DNA of 64,000 nucleotides from Pseudomonas sp. N3-W (lineage in GTDB: Bacteria; Pseudomonadota; Gammaproteobacteria; Pseudomonadales; Pseudomonadaceae), in the NCBI RefSeq assembly GCF_024970185.1, contig NZ_CP103965.1:4150001-4214000 (forward strand). The letters run 5' to 3'. Position numbers and translations under genes: made by a program. Below, piece by piece: positions 29,641-39,286 of the stretch (its first letter is position 1; every line of letters begins with the position of its first letter). The notes beneath the pieces were generated by a model, which saw only the letters and a program-made list of their open reading frames with translations, searched no databases and had not been told where the DNA came from.

Positions 29641-29707
29641 CATCGCGGGCAAGCCCGGCTCCCACAGGTTCAGTGCAATCATGTGGGAGCCGGGCTTGCC
29701 CGCGATG
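29641..29707. repeat. REPIN (paired REP)
   Basis: CATCGCGGGCAAGCCCGGCT followed by CCCACA is mirrored by TGTGGGAGCCGGGCTTGCCC and GCGATG, with a short central loop, between convergent genes. Confidence 0.9.
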
Positions 29708-29726
29708 AACGATGACTCGGTGCCAG

Positions 29727-30956
29727 TCAGTGCCCGCTACGCATCATCTCTTTAGGCACATATTTGCCAATCTCGAACTTGCCAATCGCCGCACGGTGCA
29801 CTTCGTCCGGGCCGTCGGCCAGGCGCAGGGTGCGTTGCATGGCGTACATGTAGGCCAGCGGGAAGTCGTTGGACACCCCTGCCCCGCCATGAATCTGGAT
29901 CGCCCGGTCGATCACCCGCAGCGCCACGTTCGGCGCCACGACCTTGATCTGTGCAATCTCGCTTTTGGCCACCTTGTTGCCGACGGTGTCCATCATGTAC
30001 GCCGCTTTCAACGTCAGCAGCCGCGCCATGTCGATTTCCATCCGCGAATCGGCAATCTTGTCGATGTTGCCGCCCAGCCGCGCCAGCGGTTTGCCGAACG
30101 CCGTGCGGGTCACCGCGCGTTTGCACATCAATTCCAGTGCACGTTCAGCCATGCCGATCGAGCGCATGCAATGGTGAATCCTGCCTGGGCCAAGGCGACC
30201 CTGAGCGATTTCAAAACCACGCCCTTCACCCAGCAAGACGTTTTCGTACGGCACCCGCACATTGTCGAACAGCACCTCGGCATGACCGTGCGGCGCGTCG
30301 TCGTAGCCGAACACCGGCAGCGGACGGACGATCTTCACGCCCGGTGCATCCACCGGCACCAGAATCATCGAGTGCTGGGCATGGCGCGGTGCCTCGGGAT
30401 CGCTCAGGCCCATGAAGATCAGGATCTTGCAGCGCGGATCGCACGCGCCTGAGGTCCACCATTTCTTGCCATTGATCACCCACTCATCGCCATCACGCAC
30501 GGCCCGGGCGGCCATGTTGGTGGCATCGGACGAGGCCACGTCCGGCTCGGTCATGGCGAACGCGGAACGGATCTCACCGCGCAGCAGCGGTTCGAGATAA
30601 CGCTGCTTCTGTTCTTCATTGGCGTAACGCACCAACACTTCCATGTTGCCGGTGTCCGGCGCCGAGCAGTTGAACGGCTCCGGCCCCAGCAGCGAACGGC
30701 CCATGATTTCCGCCAACGGCGCATATTCGAGGTTGGTCAGGCCGGCGCCGAGCTCGGATTCGGGCAGAAACAGGTTCCACAAGCCTTCAGCCTTGGCCTT
30801 GCGTTTGAGCTCTTCCATGATCGCGGTCGGCTGCCAGCGGTCGCCCTCGGCAACCTGGCGCTCGAACACGGCTTCGGCGGGATAAACGTAGCTGTCCATG
30901 AACGCGGTCACGCGCTCACGCAGTTCCTGAACCTTGGGCGAATAAGCGAAATCCAT
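29727..30956 (-). CDS. Acyl-CoA dehydrogenase
   Basis: Flavoenzyme of the acyl-CoA dehydrogenase family, 409 residues, closest in layout to the ACAD10/11-like class. FAD/substrate motifs: [24 protein letters not shown], then [14 protein letters not shown] and the C-terminal [22 protein letters not shown] 30956 (MDFAYSPK) is preferred to one two codons earlier because of the spacing to AAGGTAG. It is divergent from a LysR regulator that probably controls it. The acyl substrate cannot be told. Confidence 0.9.
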   Translation of the reverse strand: MDFAYSPKVQELRERVTAFMDSYVYPAEAVFERQVAEGDRWQPTAIMEELKRKAKAEGLWNLFLPESELGAGLTNLEYAPLAEIMGRSLLGPEPFNCSAPDTGNMEVLVRYANEEQKQRYLEPLLRGEIRSAFAMTEPDVASSDATNMAARAVRDGDEWVINGKKWWTSGACDPRCKILIFMGLSDPEAPRHAQHSMILVPVDAPGVKIVRPLPVFGYDDAPHGHAEVLFDNVRVPYENVLLGEGRGFEIAQGRLGPGRIHHCMRSIGMAERALELMCKRAVTRTAFGKPLARLGGNIDKIADSRMEIDMARLLTLKAAYMMDTVGNKVAKSEIAQIKVVAPNVALRVIDRAIQIHGGAGVSNDFPLAYMYAMQRTLRLADGPDEVHRAAIGKFEIGKYVPKEMMRSGH

Positions 30957-31062
30957 GAGCATCTACCTTGTTGGGAAAGCGGTGGTTTAGGTCATGAGAT
31001 TGATGCTAGATGAGCTACGAAAATTTACCTAGCCTATTCTCGGCGTGTATTAACATTCATCA

Positions 31063-31077
31063 CCGATATATGATCGG
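31063..31077. promoter_or_regulatory. Candidate LysR-type operator
   Basis: CCGAT-ATATG-ATCGG, a 5-5-5 inverted repeat in the divergent region between the acyl-CoA dehydrogenase and LysR genes. The position suits autoregulation and divergent activation, but nothing else ties it to this regulator. Confidence 0.35.
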
Positions 31078-31110
31078 CTGATGTCAGCCGCACAATAAGA
31101 GAGCCGCGCA

Positions 31111-32040
31111 ATGAATCTGAGCAAGGTCGACCTCAACCTTTTCATCGTCTTCGACGCGATCTATACCGAAGCCAACCTGACCCGCGCCGGGCAGATTGTC
31201 GGTATCACCCAGCCGGCGGTATCGAACGCTCTGGCCCGGCTGCGCGAGACCTTCAACGACCCCTTGTTCGTGCGAACCGCCCAGGGCATGGTGCCGACGC
31301 CGATGGCGCAGAACATCATCGGGCCGGTGCGCAATGCGCTTTCGCTGCTGCGGGTATCGGTGCAGGAAAGCCGCATCTTCAACCCGTTGCAAGCGGTCAA
31401 GACCTACCGCATCAGCATGACCGACCTCACCGAAGCGGTGATCCTGCCGGCGCTGTTCCAGCGTCTGCGGCGTCTGGCACCGGCGGTGATCATCGAGAGC
31501 TTCCTCTCCAAACGCCGGGAAACCACCAAGGAACTGGCAGCCGGACGTCTCGATTTTGCCGTGGATGCGCCGCTCAACACCGACCCCCAGGTACGTCACG
31601 TCAAACTGATGGAGGACCGCTACGTGTGTGCGATGCGCAAGGGGCATCCGCTGGCGGGCAAGGAGAAATTCACGCTCGATGACTATTTGTCCATGACCCA
31701 CATTCATATTTCCAGCCGCCGCAACGGCCTCGGGCATGTGGACCTGGCGCTGGGTAAAATGGGCATCCAGCGCAAAATCGCCCTGCGCTCCCAGCATTAC
31801 CTGATGGCGTCCCAGGTGTTGCAGCAGACGGACATGGTCATGACCGTGCCGGAACGCTTTGCCCGGCGTAATGACTTGCATTGGTTCCATTTGCCGGTCA
31901 ACGACGTGCCGCCGGTGGAGACGCATCTGTATTGGCACGAAAGCACCGACCAGGACCCGGCCAACCGCTGGATGCGTGAGCAGATGATCGAGTTGTGCCA
32001 GCAGGTGACGGCGCATGAGAAGAAGCTGGACAAGGCGTAA
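31111..32040 (+). CDS. LysR-family transcriptional regulator
   Basis: 309 residues. The N-terminal winged HTH reads LSKVDLNLFIVFDAIYTEAN then LTRAGQIVGITQPAVSNALA and RLRETFNDPLFVRT, of the NodD/SyrM-like subgroup. Residues ~90-300 form the periplasmic-binding-protein-like effector domain (TYRISMTDLTEAVILP…). Divergent placement suggests it controls the acyl-CoA dehydrogenase gene; the inducer would be a related carboxylic acid or CoA ester (inference). Confidence 0.92.
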   Translation: MNLSKVDLNLFIVFDAIYTEANLTRAGQIVGITQPAVSNALARLRETFNDPLFVRTAQGMVPTPMAQNIIGPVRNALSLLRVSVQESRIFNPLQAVKTYRISMTDLTEAVILPALFQRLRRLAPAVIIESFLSKRRETTKELAAGRLDFAVDAPLNTDPQVRHVKLMEDRYVCAMRKGHPLAGKEKFTLDDYLSMTHIHISSRRNGLGHVDLALGKMGIQRKIALRSQHYLMASQVLQQTDMVMTVPERFARRNDLHWFHLPVNDVPPVETHLYWHESTDQDPANRWMREQMIELCQQVTAHEKKLDKA

Positions 32041-32060
32041 CCGTTGGACCGCGTTATCGT

Positions 32061-32208
32061 TCTTCGCAGGCAAGCCAGCTCCCACATTTGATCTGCTGTG
32101 AACACAGCACTGGTGCATGACATAGATCCCCTGTGGGAGCAGGCTCGCTTCCACACTGGATCTGACGTAACACACCGCCCCTGTGGGAGCGGGCTTGCCC
32201 GCGAAGAG
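32061..32208. repeat. Cluster of three REP units
   Basis: One inverted unit (TCTTCGCAGGCAAGCCAGCT then CCCACA, 32061-32086) is followed by two direct units beginning CTGTGGGAGC at 32131 and 32181. An odd number means one REPIN plus a single REP, between the LysR gene and liuR. Confidence 0.85.
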
Positions 32209-32238
32209 GCCAGCAGGAACACCAACGAATCATGACCC

Positions 32239-32265
32239 TTGACGTATACGTCAACCTGCCATTAG
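32239..32265 (+). promoter_or_regulatory. liuR operator and candidate promoter
   Basis: The perfect palindrome TTGACGTATACGTCAA (32239-32254) lies 42 bases before the liuR ATG. Its first half doubles as a -35 element (TTGACG), followed at 18-19 bases by TAGCTT. The long spacer containing the operator is typical of MerR-family promoters and indicates autoregulation. Confidence 0.7.
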
Positions 32266-32296
32266 CTTAACGCAATGACCTTCTCCGAGCGCGCCC

Positions 32297-32695
32297 ATGA
32301 GCAGCCAGACCTACAGCATTTCCGACCTCGCCCGCGAGCTCGACATCACTACCCGGGCCATCCGTTTTTATGAAGAGCAAGGGCTGCTCAGCCCGGAACG
32401 CCGTGGCCAGGAACGCATCTATTCACCCCGCGACAAAGTCAGCCTGAAGCTGATCCTGCGGGGCAAGCGCATCGGCTTCTCCCTGGCCGAATGCCGCGAA
32501 CTGATCGAGCTTTACGACCCGGCCGGCGGTAACCAGAAGCAGTTGCAAACCATGCTCAGCAAAATTGCCGAACGCCGCGAGCAACTGGAACAGCAGATGC
32601 TCGACATCGAGCAGATGAAACTGGAACTGGATACCGCGCAGGAGCGTTGCACCCAGGCGCTGGCGGAGACGATTCAGAGCCAGCAAGTCATTTAG
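32297..32695 (+). CDS. liuR: MerR-family regulator LiuR of leucine/isovalerate catabolism
   Basis: 132 residues: an N-terminal MerR HTH (YSISDLARELDITTRAIRFY then EEQGLLSPERRGQERIYSPRD) followed by the dimerisation coiled coil (residues ~85-125, LQTMLSKIAERREQLEQQML). There are no metal-binding cysteine clusters, fitting a CoA-ester-responsive regulator of the LiuR type. It lies upstream of liuE and matches the operators seen both at its own promoter and before liuA. Confidence 0.88.
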   Translation: MSSQTYSISDLARELDITTRAIRFYEEQGLLSPERRGQERIYSPRDKVSLKLILRGKRIGFSLAECRELIELYDPAGGNQKQLQTMLSKIAERREQLEQQMLDIEQMKLELDTAQERCTQALAETIQSQQVI

Positions 32696-32710
32696 CGGAC
32701 TTATACAAAT

Positions 32711-32806
32711 CCCCTGTGGGAGCGAGCTTGCTCGCGATAGCGGACTGATAGCCACCATCATTATTGAATGTGACGTCCTCATCGCGAGCAAGCTCGCTCC
32801 CACAGG
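32711..32806. repeat. REPIN between liuR and liuE
   Basis: CCCCTGTGGGAGCGAGCTTG and its mirror CAAGCTCGCTCCCACAGGG, with GCTCGCGAT/ATCGCGAGC inside. It fills most of the gap between two genes of the same pathway on the same strand. Confidence 0.92.
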
Positions 32807-32845
32807 GAACGGCGAACATTCAAAAATCACCACAGGTCAATCACG

Positions 32846-33745
32846 ATGACTCTCCCCTCCCACGTACGCCTGATCGAAGTCGGCCCCCGCGACGGTCTGC
32901 AGAACGAAGCCCAACCCATCAGCGTTGCCGACAAGGTGCAACTGGTCGATGCGCTCAGCGCCGCTGGTCTTGGCTATATAGAAGTCGGCAGTTTTGTGTC
33001 ACCCAAGTGGGTGCCGCAGATGGCCGGTTCCGCCGAGGTCTTTGCGCAGATCCAGCGCAAGCCCGGTGTCACCTACGGCGCACTGGCGCCGAACCTGCGC
33101 GGCTTCGAAGACGCCATCGCCGCGGGCGTTAAGGAAGTGGCCGTGTTTGCCGCCGCGTCCGAAGCTTTCTCGCAGCGCAACATCAACTGCTCGATCAGTG
33201 AAAGCCTGGCGCGGTTCGTGCCGATCATGGACGCGGCCAGACAACATGGCGTAAGCGTGCGTGGTTACGTGTCCTGTGTGTTGGGTTGCCCTTACGAGGG
33301 CAACGTCGCCCCGGAACAGGTCGCCTTCGTCGCCCGAGAACTCTATGCCATGGGCTGCTACGAAGTCTCGCTGGGGGACACCATTGGCACCGGCACCGCT
33401 GGCGCCACCCGCCGGATGTTTGAAGTGGTCTCGGCCGATGTACCACGCAACAAACTGGCCGGGCACTTCCACGACACCTATGGCCAGGCCATGGCCAATA
33501 TCTACGCCAGCCTGCTGGAAGGGATTGCGGTGTTCGACAGCTCGATTGCCGGCTTGGGCGGCTGCCCGTACGCCAAGGGCGCCAGCGGTAATGTCGCTAC
33601 TGAAGACGTGGTGTACCTGCTCAACGGCCTGGGCATCGAGACCGGTATCGACCTGGACGCCCTGATTGCGGCAGGTCAGCAGATTTGCAGCGTACTCGGG
33701 CGGCCTACCGGTTCGCGCGTGGCCAAGGCGCGCAGCGCACAGTAG
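32846..33745 (+). CDS. liuE: Hydroxymethylglutaryl-CoA lyase
   Basis: Last step of leucine degradation: cleaves 3-hydroxy-3-methylglutaryl-CoA to acetoacetate and acetyl-CoA. It has 299 residues with a TIM-barrel fold. The first strand motif VGPRDGLQNE carries the metal-binding Asp, and AGHFHDTYGQAMANI carries the metal His residues. The signature GLGGCPYAKGASGNVATED contains the catalytic Cys. In other pseudomonads the gene is also named mvaB. CrcY is encoded directly downstream. Confidence 0.96.
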   Translation: MTLPSHVRLIEVGPRDGLQNEAQPISVADKVQLVDALSAAGLGYIEVGSFVSPKWVPQMAGSAEVFAQIQRKPGVTYGALAPNLRGFEDAIAAGVKEVAVFAAASEAFSQRNINCSISESLARFVPIMDAARQHGVSVRGYVSCVLGCPYEGNVAPEQVAFVARELYAMGCYEVSLGDTIGTGTAGATRRMFEVVSADVPRNKLAGHFHDTYGQAMANIYASLLEGIAVFDSSIAGLGGCPYAKGASGNVATEDVVYLLNGLGIETGIDLDALIAAGQQICSVLGRPTGSRVAKARSAQ

Positions 33746-33764
33746 GAGGGTGGGTGTGTCCGGG

Positions 33765-33805
33765 TGTTACCGCAATGTCTGACGTGCGGGTACAAACGAG
33801 TAACA
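33765..33805 (+). promoter_or_regulatory. Candidate CbrB upstream activating site
   Basis: TGTTAC (33765-33770) and GTAACA (33800-33805) form an inverted repeat 80-120 bases before a sigma-54 promoter, a suitable distance for an enhancer-binding protein. CbrB is known to activate crcZ/crcY; assignment of this site to CbrB is inference. Confidence 0.5.
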
Positions 33806-33886
33806 CGGAAACAAATTGTCAGTTTCGCCTTTACATAAAAAACCACAAAAAACGTCAACATATTGATTTTAAAAGGTTTTAAAAAG

Positions 33887-33903
33887 TTGGCATGGCTCCT
33901 GCT
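33887..33903 (+). promoter_or_regulatory. Sigma-54 promoter of crcY
   Basis: TTGGCATGGCTCCTGCT has the invariant GG (33889-33890) and GC (33901-33902) ten bases apart, with a good -24 box (TGGCATG). Transcription would start near 33914. Confidence 0.85.
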
Positions 33904-33913
33904 ATCTCTATGA

Positions 33914-34285
33914 CATAACAAGAATAAAAAGCAGCAAACCTAATAAAAATAAGACGTAACGACTCTGACATAACAAGAACAACACGGCAGAGACGCAGCT
34001 AACAGATTTTTTTGGAGAAGGTGTGCTTTTCAGGGTGCTTTTCGGAGCAACCCGCAACCGGGCAGAGAACAATAAAACTACCGTCAGGTAGCTCCCGAAT
34101 CGGTTGGATCGCTTGGCGAAAAAGCAGATCAGCGCTCAAAAAAATACGTTTGCTCTTGATCCCGGATGGGGATCGACAAAAACAGCGGTAAAGGGCCACG
34201 GTTGCCAAAAACAACAACAGACCGCCCCTCAATAATAAAAAAGAGCACGCAACGACAAATTAAAGGGGAGCTTCGGCTCCCCTTT
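33914..34285 (+). ncRNA. crcY: CrcY, Hfq/Crc-sequestering small RNA
   Basis: About 370 nt from the predicted sigma-54 start to a GC-rich terminator hairpin (AAAGGGGAGC-TTCG-GCTCCCCTTT, 34262-34285). It carries at least six A-rich 'CA' motifs of AAnAAnAA form that bind Hfq-Crc: 33917 (AACAAGAATAA), 33942 (AATAAAAA), 33972 (AACAAGAACAA), 34068 (AACAATAA), 34210 (AACAACAA) and 34231 (AATAATAA). Size, motif number, promoter type and the position next to HMG-CoA lyase agree with CrcY of P. putida. By titrating Hfq/Crc it relieves carbon catabolite repression when preferred carbon sources run out. An open frame inside it on the minus strand is not credible. Confidence 0.87.
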
Positions 34286-34316
34286 GTGCTTTCTGGCGTT
34301 TGGTAAAACCGGTTTT

Positions 34317-34401
34317 TGCAGGTGCAAGGCCTGCCCGCGAAAACGATTTGTCATTCAACATCGTTTTCGACGGACTCACACAAATCACCCGCGGGCAGCT
34401 C
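34317..34401. repeat. Diverged REPIN-like palindrome
   Basis: GCCTGCCCGCGAAAACGA and TCGTTTTCG…CGCGGGCAGCTCCTAC form an imperfect inverted pair between crcY and the acyl-CoA synthetase stop; the arms match the GGCAGCTCCTAC type of REP. Confidence 0.55.
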
Positions 34402-36096
34402 CTACGGTATCGCCTTGAGTTCCTCGATACTGATCTCGCGCATGCGAAATTTCTGGATCTTGCCGGTCACGGTCATCGGAAACTCCTCGACGAACCTGAA
34501 GTAACGCGGCGTCTTGAAATGGGCGATGCGCGCCTTGCACCAGCTTTGCAACTCTTGCTCAGTGGCGCTGTGACCAGGATGGAACTTGATCCAGGCAACA
34601 ATTTCTTCGCCATATCGCGAGCTTGGAATGCCAATCACCTGCACGTCCGCCACTGCCGGATGAGTGAAGAAAAACTCTTCCAGTTCGCGCGGATAAACAT
34701 TCTCGCCGCCGCGAATGATCATGTCCTTGTTGCGCCCGGTGATGCACACGTAGCCGTCTTCATTCATGGTCGCCAGATCGCCGGTGTGCATCCAGCCAGC
34801 TTCATCAATGGCCTGAGCCGTGCCTTCAGGGTTGTTCCAGTAACCGAGCATCACGCTGTAACCACGGGTACACAGTTCGCCGAGGGTGCCGCGCGGCACC
34901 AGATTGCCGGCCTCGTCGATGATCTTGTTTTCCAGTTGCGGCTGGGTCCGGCCCACGGTAGTGACGCGCAGTTCCAGTTCGTCGGCGGGACCGGTCTGCA
35001 ACGACACCGGGCTGGTTTCCGTCATGCCATAGGCAATCTGTACCTCGCTCATGTGCATCTCGCTGATGACCCGGCGCATCACTTCGATCGGGCAGGTTGC
35101 CCCGGCCATGATGCCGGTACGCAGGCTCGACAGATCGAACCCGCCGCGCTGCGGATGATCAAGCATGGCGATAAACATGGTGGGCACGCCGTAAAGTCCG
35201 GTGGCCCGTTCTTCGGCGACGGTGGTCAGTGTCAGCAGCGGATCGAACGCATCGTTGGGGTAAATCATGGTGCTGCCGTGGGTGATGCAACCCAGGTTCC
35301 CCATGACCATGCCGAAGCAGTGATACAGCGGCACTGGGATCACCAGCCGGTCATTGGCCGTCAGCCCGAGGCTCTCGCCGACCATGTAGCCGTTGTTGAG
35401 GATGTTGTAATGACTGAGGGTCGCGCCCTTGGGAAAACCGGTGGTGCCCGAGGTGTACTGGATATTCACTGCCTGGTCGAAGTGCAGGCTGTGCTGGCGT
35501 TCGTGCAATTGCGCCACCGAGACGCTGGCCGCCAGGTCCGCCAGTTGCGACCACGGCAGCAGACCCGAGGGTGGCCGGGGGTCCAGGCTGATGACGCCAC
35601 GCAGGTCCGGCAGGCGTTCGCTGTTTAACTGGCCGATGGATTGCTCCGCCAGTTCCGGCAGCAGCTCCTGCAACATGCCGTGATAGTCCGAGGTCTTGAA
35701 CGCCCCGGCACACACCAGCCATTGGCAGCCGGATTGCTTCAACACGTATTCGAGTTCCGAGCTGCGATAGGCCGGATTGATGTTGACCAGGATCACGCCG
35801 ATTTTCGCGCTGGCGAACTGACTGATGCACCACTGAACACAGTTCGGTGCCCAGATGCCAAGACGGTCGCCGGTTTTCAGGCCCAATGCCAGCAACGCCC
35901 TGGCGTGCAGATCCACCGCATCAGCCAATTGCTGCCAGGTGTAACGCAACTGCTGATGCCGAACCACCAGCGCCTCCCCGCCAGGGTATTGCGCGACGGT
36001 GTGATCGAACGCCTCACCGATGGTCATCGCCAGCAAGGCTTTTTCCTGGGAGCCACGGGTATAGCTGCGCGGCGGATGTGCACTGGGTTGATCCAT
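34402..36096 (-). CDS. AMP-binding acyl-CoA synthetase
   Basis: ANL-superfamily ligase that activates a carboxylic acid through an acyl-adenylate to its CoA ester, 564 residues. The P-loop-like signature is [19 protein letters not shown]5 is [11 protein letters not shown]8 contains [20 protein letters not shown] and the C-terminal lysine motif is [16 protein letters not shown] 36096 (MDQPSAHP) follows AGGGG; upstream in-frame codons encode REPIN sequence. Placement among liu genes suggests a branched or medium-chain acid such as isovalerate, but this is inference. Confidence 0.9.
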   Translation of the reverse strand: MDQPSAHPPRSYTRGSQEKALLAMTIGEAFDHTVAQYPGGEALVVRHQQLRYTWQQLADAVDLHARALLALGLKTGDRLGIWAPNCVQWCISQFASAKIGVILVNINPAYRSSELEYVLKQSGCQWLVCAGAFKTSDYHGMLQELLPELAEQSIGQLNSERLPDLRGVISLDPRPPSGLLPWSQLADLAASVSVAQLHERQHSLHFDQAVNIQYTSGTTGFPKGATLSHYNILNNGYMVGESLGLTANDRLVIPVPLYHCFGMVMGNLGCITHGSTMIYPNDAFDPLLTLTTVAEERATGLYGVPTMFIAMLDHPQRGGFDLSSLRTGIMAGATCPIEVMRRVISEMHMSEVQIAYGMTETSPVSLQTGPADELELRVTTVGRTQPQLENKIIDEAGNLVPRGTLGELCTRGYSVMLGYWNNPEGTAQAIDEAGWMHTGDLATMNEDGYVCITGRNKDMIIRGGENVYPRELEEFFFTHPAVADVQVIGIPSSRYGEEIVAWIKFHPGHSATEQELQSWCKARIAHFKTPRYFRFVEEFPMTVTGKIQKFRMREISIEELKAIP

Positions 36097-36137
36097 GTTG
36101 ACCCCTGTTGTCTTTATTGATGAGCGGGCGACCATCC

Positions 36138-36232
36138 CCTGTGGGAGCGAGCCTGCTCGCGAATGCGTTATGCCAGTCAACATCAATGTTGAATGTAAAG
36201 CCGCCTTCGCGAGCAGGCTCGCTCCCCACAGG
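36138..36232. repeat. REPIN upstream of the liuABCD promoter
   Basis: CCTGTGGGAGCGAGCCTGCT at 36138 with its mirror AGCAGGCTCGCTCCCCACAGG ending at 36232, separating the acyl-CoA synthetase from the liuA control region. Confidence 0.9.
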
Positions 36233-36277
36233 TCTGGTCCGCTTTTCTACCTTGAGCGGGTCCTACTCTCGCCCAAG

Positions 36278-36335
36278 TTGACGTTAACGTAAAGGTGATT
36301 GACAGTCACCCACCGCAGGCTTACGTTAACGTAAA
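36278..36335 (+). promoter_or_regulatory. liuABCD promoter with two LiuR operators
   Basis: TTGACGTTAACGTAAA (36278-36293) and CTTACGTTAACGTAAA (36320-36335) share the core ACGTTAACGT and are spaced 42 bases apart; both resemble the palindrome before liuR. A sigma-70 promoter TTGACA (36299-36304) with TACGTT at 17 bases (36322-36327) lies between them, its -10 inside the second operator. This fits LiuR control of the operon. Confidence 0.75.
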
Positions 36336-36390
36336 GGAGAGAGCTGAAACACCGCCCTCCCCACCCTACAAAAAAGCCAAAAGGTGATCC

Positions 36391-37554
36391 ATGAGCTACC
36401 CCTCCCTGAACTTTGCCCTCGGTGAAACCATCGACATGCTGCGCGATCAGGTTCAGTCCTTCGTCGCCAAGGAGATCGCTCCCCGCGCCGCTCAAATCGA
36501 CATCGACAACCTGTTCCCCGCTGACTTGTGGCGCAAGTTCGGTGACATGGGCCTGCTGGGCGTCACCGTCCCGGAAGAGTATGGCGGCGCTGGCCTGGGT
36601 TACCTGGCCCACGTGGTAATCATGGAAGAAATCAGCCGGGGTTCGGCGTCCGTTGCCCTGTCCTACGGCGCGCACTCCAACCTGTGCGTGAACCAGATCA
36701 ACCGTAACGGCAATCACGAACAGAAAACCAAATACCTGCCCAAACTGATCAGCGGTGAACACATCGGCGCCCTCGCCATGAGCGAGCCGAATGCCGGTTC
36801 CGACGTGGTCTCGATGAAACTGCGCGCCGACAAGCGTGGCGATCACTACGTGCTCAATGGCAGCAAGACCTGGATCACCAACGGCCCCGATGCCAACACC
36901 TACGTGATCTACGCCAAGACCGACCTGGAAAAGGGCGCCCATGGCATCACCGCCTTCATCGTCGAACGTGATTCCAAAGGCTTCAGCCGCAGCAACAAGT
37001 TCGACAAGCTCGGCATGCGCGGCTCGAACACCTGCGAGCTGTTTTTCGATGACGTCGAAGTGCCGGAAGAAAACATTCTCGGCGTGCTCAACGGCGGCGT
37101 GAAAGTGCTGATGAGCGGCCTCGACTACGAACGCGTGGTGCTGTCCGGCGGCCCGACCGGGATCATGCAGTCGTGCATGGACCTGATCGTGCCCTACATC
37201 CACGACCGCAAGCAGTTCGGCCAGAGCATCGGCGAATTCCAGCTGATCCAGGGCAAGGTCGCCGACATGTACACCCAGCTCAATGCCAGCCGCGCCTATC
37301 TGTATGCGGTGGCCCAGGCCTGCGAGCGCGGCGAAACCACGCGCAAGGACGCTGCCGGGGTGATCCTCTACAGTGCTGAACGCGCCACGCAAATGGCCCT
37401 CGACGCCATCCAGATTCTCGGCGGCAACGGCTACATCAACGAATTCCCGGCCGGTCGTCTGCTGCGTGACGCCAAGCTGTATGAAATCGGCGCCGGCACC
37501 AGTGAGATTCGTCGCATGCTGATCGGTCGCGAACTGTTCAACGAAACCCGCTAA
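36391..37554 (+). CDS. liuA: Isovaleryl-CoA dehydrogenase
   Basis: FAD enzyme oxidising isovaleryl-CoA to 3-methylcrotonyl-CoA, 387 residues. The catalytic base placement typical of isovaleryl-CoA dehydrogenase is visible: Glu247 in [18 protein letters not shown], rather than in the C-terminal helix. Other motifs are [29 protein letters not shown] and the C-terminal [20 protein letters not shown]. It is first in liuABCD. The 5' leader just before the ATG is A-rich (ACAAAAAAGCCAAAAGG), a possible Hfq/Crc target. Confidence 0.96.
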   Translation: MSYPSLNFALGETIDMLRDQVQSFVAKEIAPRAAQIDIDNLFPADLWRKFGDMGLLGVTVPEEYGGAGLGYLAHVVIMEEISRGSASVALSYGAHSNLCVNQINRNGNHEQKTKYLPKLISGEHIGALAMSEPNAGSDVVSMKLRADKRGDHYVLNGSKTWITNGPDANTYVIYAKTDLEKGAHGITAFIVERDSKGFSRSNKFDKLGMRGSNTCELFFDDVEVPEENILGVLNGGVKVLMSGLDYERVVLSGGPTGIMQSCMDLIVPYIHDRKQFGQSIGEFQLIQGKVADMYTQLNASRAYLYAVAQACERGETTRKDAAGVILYSAERATQMALDAIQILGGNGYINEFPAGRLLRDAKLYEIGAGTSEIRRMLIGRELFNETR

Positions 37555-37566
37555 ACGGAGCTGACC

Positions 37567-39174
37567 ATGGCGATCCTGCACACCCAGCTCAACCCTCGCT
37601 CAGCGGAGTTCGCGACCAACAGCGCGGCGATGCTCAAACAGGTCGATGCCCTGCACACCCTGCTCGCTCAAGTGCAGCAAGGCGGTGGTACAAAAGCTCA
37701 AGAACGCCACACCTCGCGGGGCAAATTGCTGCCCCGCGAGCGCATCAATCGCCTGCTCGATCCAGGCTCACCGTTTCTGGAGATCAGCCAACTGGCTGCG
37801 TATGCGGTCTACGGCGAAGAGGTGCCAGCTGCCGGCGTGATTGCCGGGATCGGGCGTGTCGAAGGCGTTGAATGCATGATCGTCGCCAACGACGCCACGG
37901 TGAAAGGCGGTTCGTACTACCCGCTGACTGTGAAAAAACACCTGCGCGCCCAGACGATTGCCCAGCAAAACCGTCTGCCGTGCATTTACCTGGTGGACTC
38001 AGGCGGCGCCAACCTGCCGCGTCAGGACGAGGTGTTCCCGGACCGCGAGCACTTCGGGCGGATCTTCTTCAATCAGGCCAACATGAGTGCCATGGGCATC
38101 CCGCAGATCGCGGTGGTCATGGGTTCGTGCACCGCCGGCGGCGCCTATGTGCCGGCGATGGCCGACGAAGCGATCATGGTGCGCAATCAGGCGACGATTT
38201 TCCTCGCCGGCCCGCCGCTGGTGAAAGCCGCGACCGGTGAAGTGGTCAGCGCCGAAGACCTGGGCGGGGCCGATGTGCACTGCAAGATTTCCGGCGTCGC
38301 CGACCATTATGCCGAGAGCGATGAACACGCACTGGCGCTGGCTCGACGCAGTGTCGCCAACCTCAACTGGCGCAAGCTCGGCGAGTTGCAACAACGTACG
38401 CCCGTCGCGCCGCTGTACGGCAGCGACGAGTTGTATGGCGTGGTCTCGGCGGACGCCAAGCAACCGTTCGATGTGCGCGAAATCATCAGCCGTCTGGTGG
38501 ACGGATCGGTGTTCGATGAATTCAAGGCATTGTTCGGCACGACGCTGGTGTGCGGCTTCGCGCATTTGCACGGTTACCCGATCGCGATCCTCGCCAACAA
38601 CGGCATCCTGTTTGCCGAAGCCGCGCAGAAAGGCGCGCACTTCATCGAACTGGCCTGTCAGCGCGGCATTCCACTGCTGTTTTTGCAGAACATCACCGGT
38701 TTCATGGTCGGCCAGAAATACGAGGCCGGCGGCATAGCCAAACACGGCGCAAAACTGGTGACCGCAGTGGCCTGCGCCAAGGTACCGAAATTCACGGTAA
38801 TCATCGGCGGCAGCTTCGGCGCGGGTAACTACGGCATGTGCGGGCGGGCCTACGACCCGCGCTTCCTGTGGATGTGGCCGAACGCACGGATTGGCGTGAT
38901 GGGTGCCGAGCAGGCCGCTGGCGTGCTGGTACAGGTCAAGCGCGAGCAAGCTGAACGCAGCGGCCTGGGTTTCAGCGCCGAACAGGAAGCCGAGATCAAG
39001 CAGCCAATCCTCGATCAGTACGAAGAGCAGGGTCACCCCTACTATTCCAGCGCACGGCTGTGGGACGACGGCGTCATCGACCCGGCGCAGACCCGCGACG
39101 TATTGGCCCTGGCCTTGTCCGCGTCGCTGAACGCGCCTATCGAACCGAGCCGCTTCGGCGTGTTCCGGATGTGA
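37567..39174 (+). CDS. liuB: Methylcrotonoyl-CoA carboxylase, carboxyltransferase (beta) subunit
   Basis: 535 residues with paired crotonase-fold carboxyltransferase halves. Conserved segments: [56 protein letters not shown], and in the second half [20 protein letters not shown] and [20 protein letters not shown]. It transfers the carboxyl group from biotin on LiuD to 3-methylcrotonyl-CoA. It begins 12 bases after the liuA stop. Confidence 0.96.
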   Translation: MAILHTQLNPRSAEFATNSAAMLKQVDALHTLLAQVQQGGGTKAQERHTSRGKLLPRERINRLLDPGSPFLEISQLAAYAVYGEEVPAAGVIAGIGRVEGVECMIVANDATVKGGSYYPLTVKKHLRAQTIAQQNRLPCIYLVDSGGANLPRQDEVFPDREHFGRIFFNQANMSAMGIPQIAVVMGSCTAGGAYVPAMADEAIMVRNQATIFLAGPPLVKAATGEVVSAEDLGGADVHCKISGVADHYAESDEHALALARRSVANLNWRKLGELQQRTPVAPLYGSDELYGVVSADAKQPFDVREIISRLVDGSVFDEFKALFGTTLVCGFAHLHGYPIAILANNGILFAEAAQKGAHFIELACQRGIPLLFLQNITGFMVGQKYEAGGIAKHGAKLVTAVACAKVPKFTVIIGGSFGAGNYGMCGRAYDPRFLWMWPNARIGVMGAEQAAGVLVQVKREQAERSGLGFSAEQEAEIKQPILDQYEEQGHPYYSSARLWDDGVIDPAQTRDVLALALSASLNAPIEPSRFGVFRM

Positions 39175-39179
39175 TTTTC

Positions 39180-39268
39180 TGTGGGGGCGGGCTTGCTCGC
39201 GAAGGGTTCACCGCGGTTTATGTGAACCACCGCGTTATCGCTCTTCGCGAGCAAGCCTGCTCCCACAA
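39180..39268. repeat. REPIN inside the liu operon
   Basis: TGTGGGGGCGGGCTTGCTCG and its mirror CGAGCAAGCCTGCTCCCACA ending at 39268 fill the 112-base gap between liuB and liuC, which otherwise belong to one transcription unit. Confidence 0.9.
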
Positions 39269-39286
39269 GTGTGGAGACGGACCAAC

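Noticed and set aside
32061..32208. CRISPR-like repeats
   Set aside because: The units are inverted and direct REP palindromes with irregular spacing, not identical direct repeats with equal spacers, and no cas genes are present.
33999..34232. A 77-codon minus-strand frame inside the gap after liuE
   Set aside because: It lies wholly within the crcY transcript, has no ribosome site or recognisable domain, and the plus strand carries the sRNA features.
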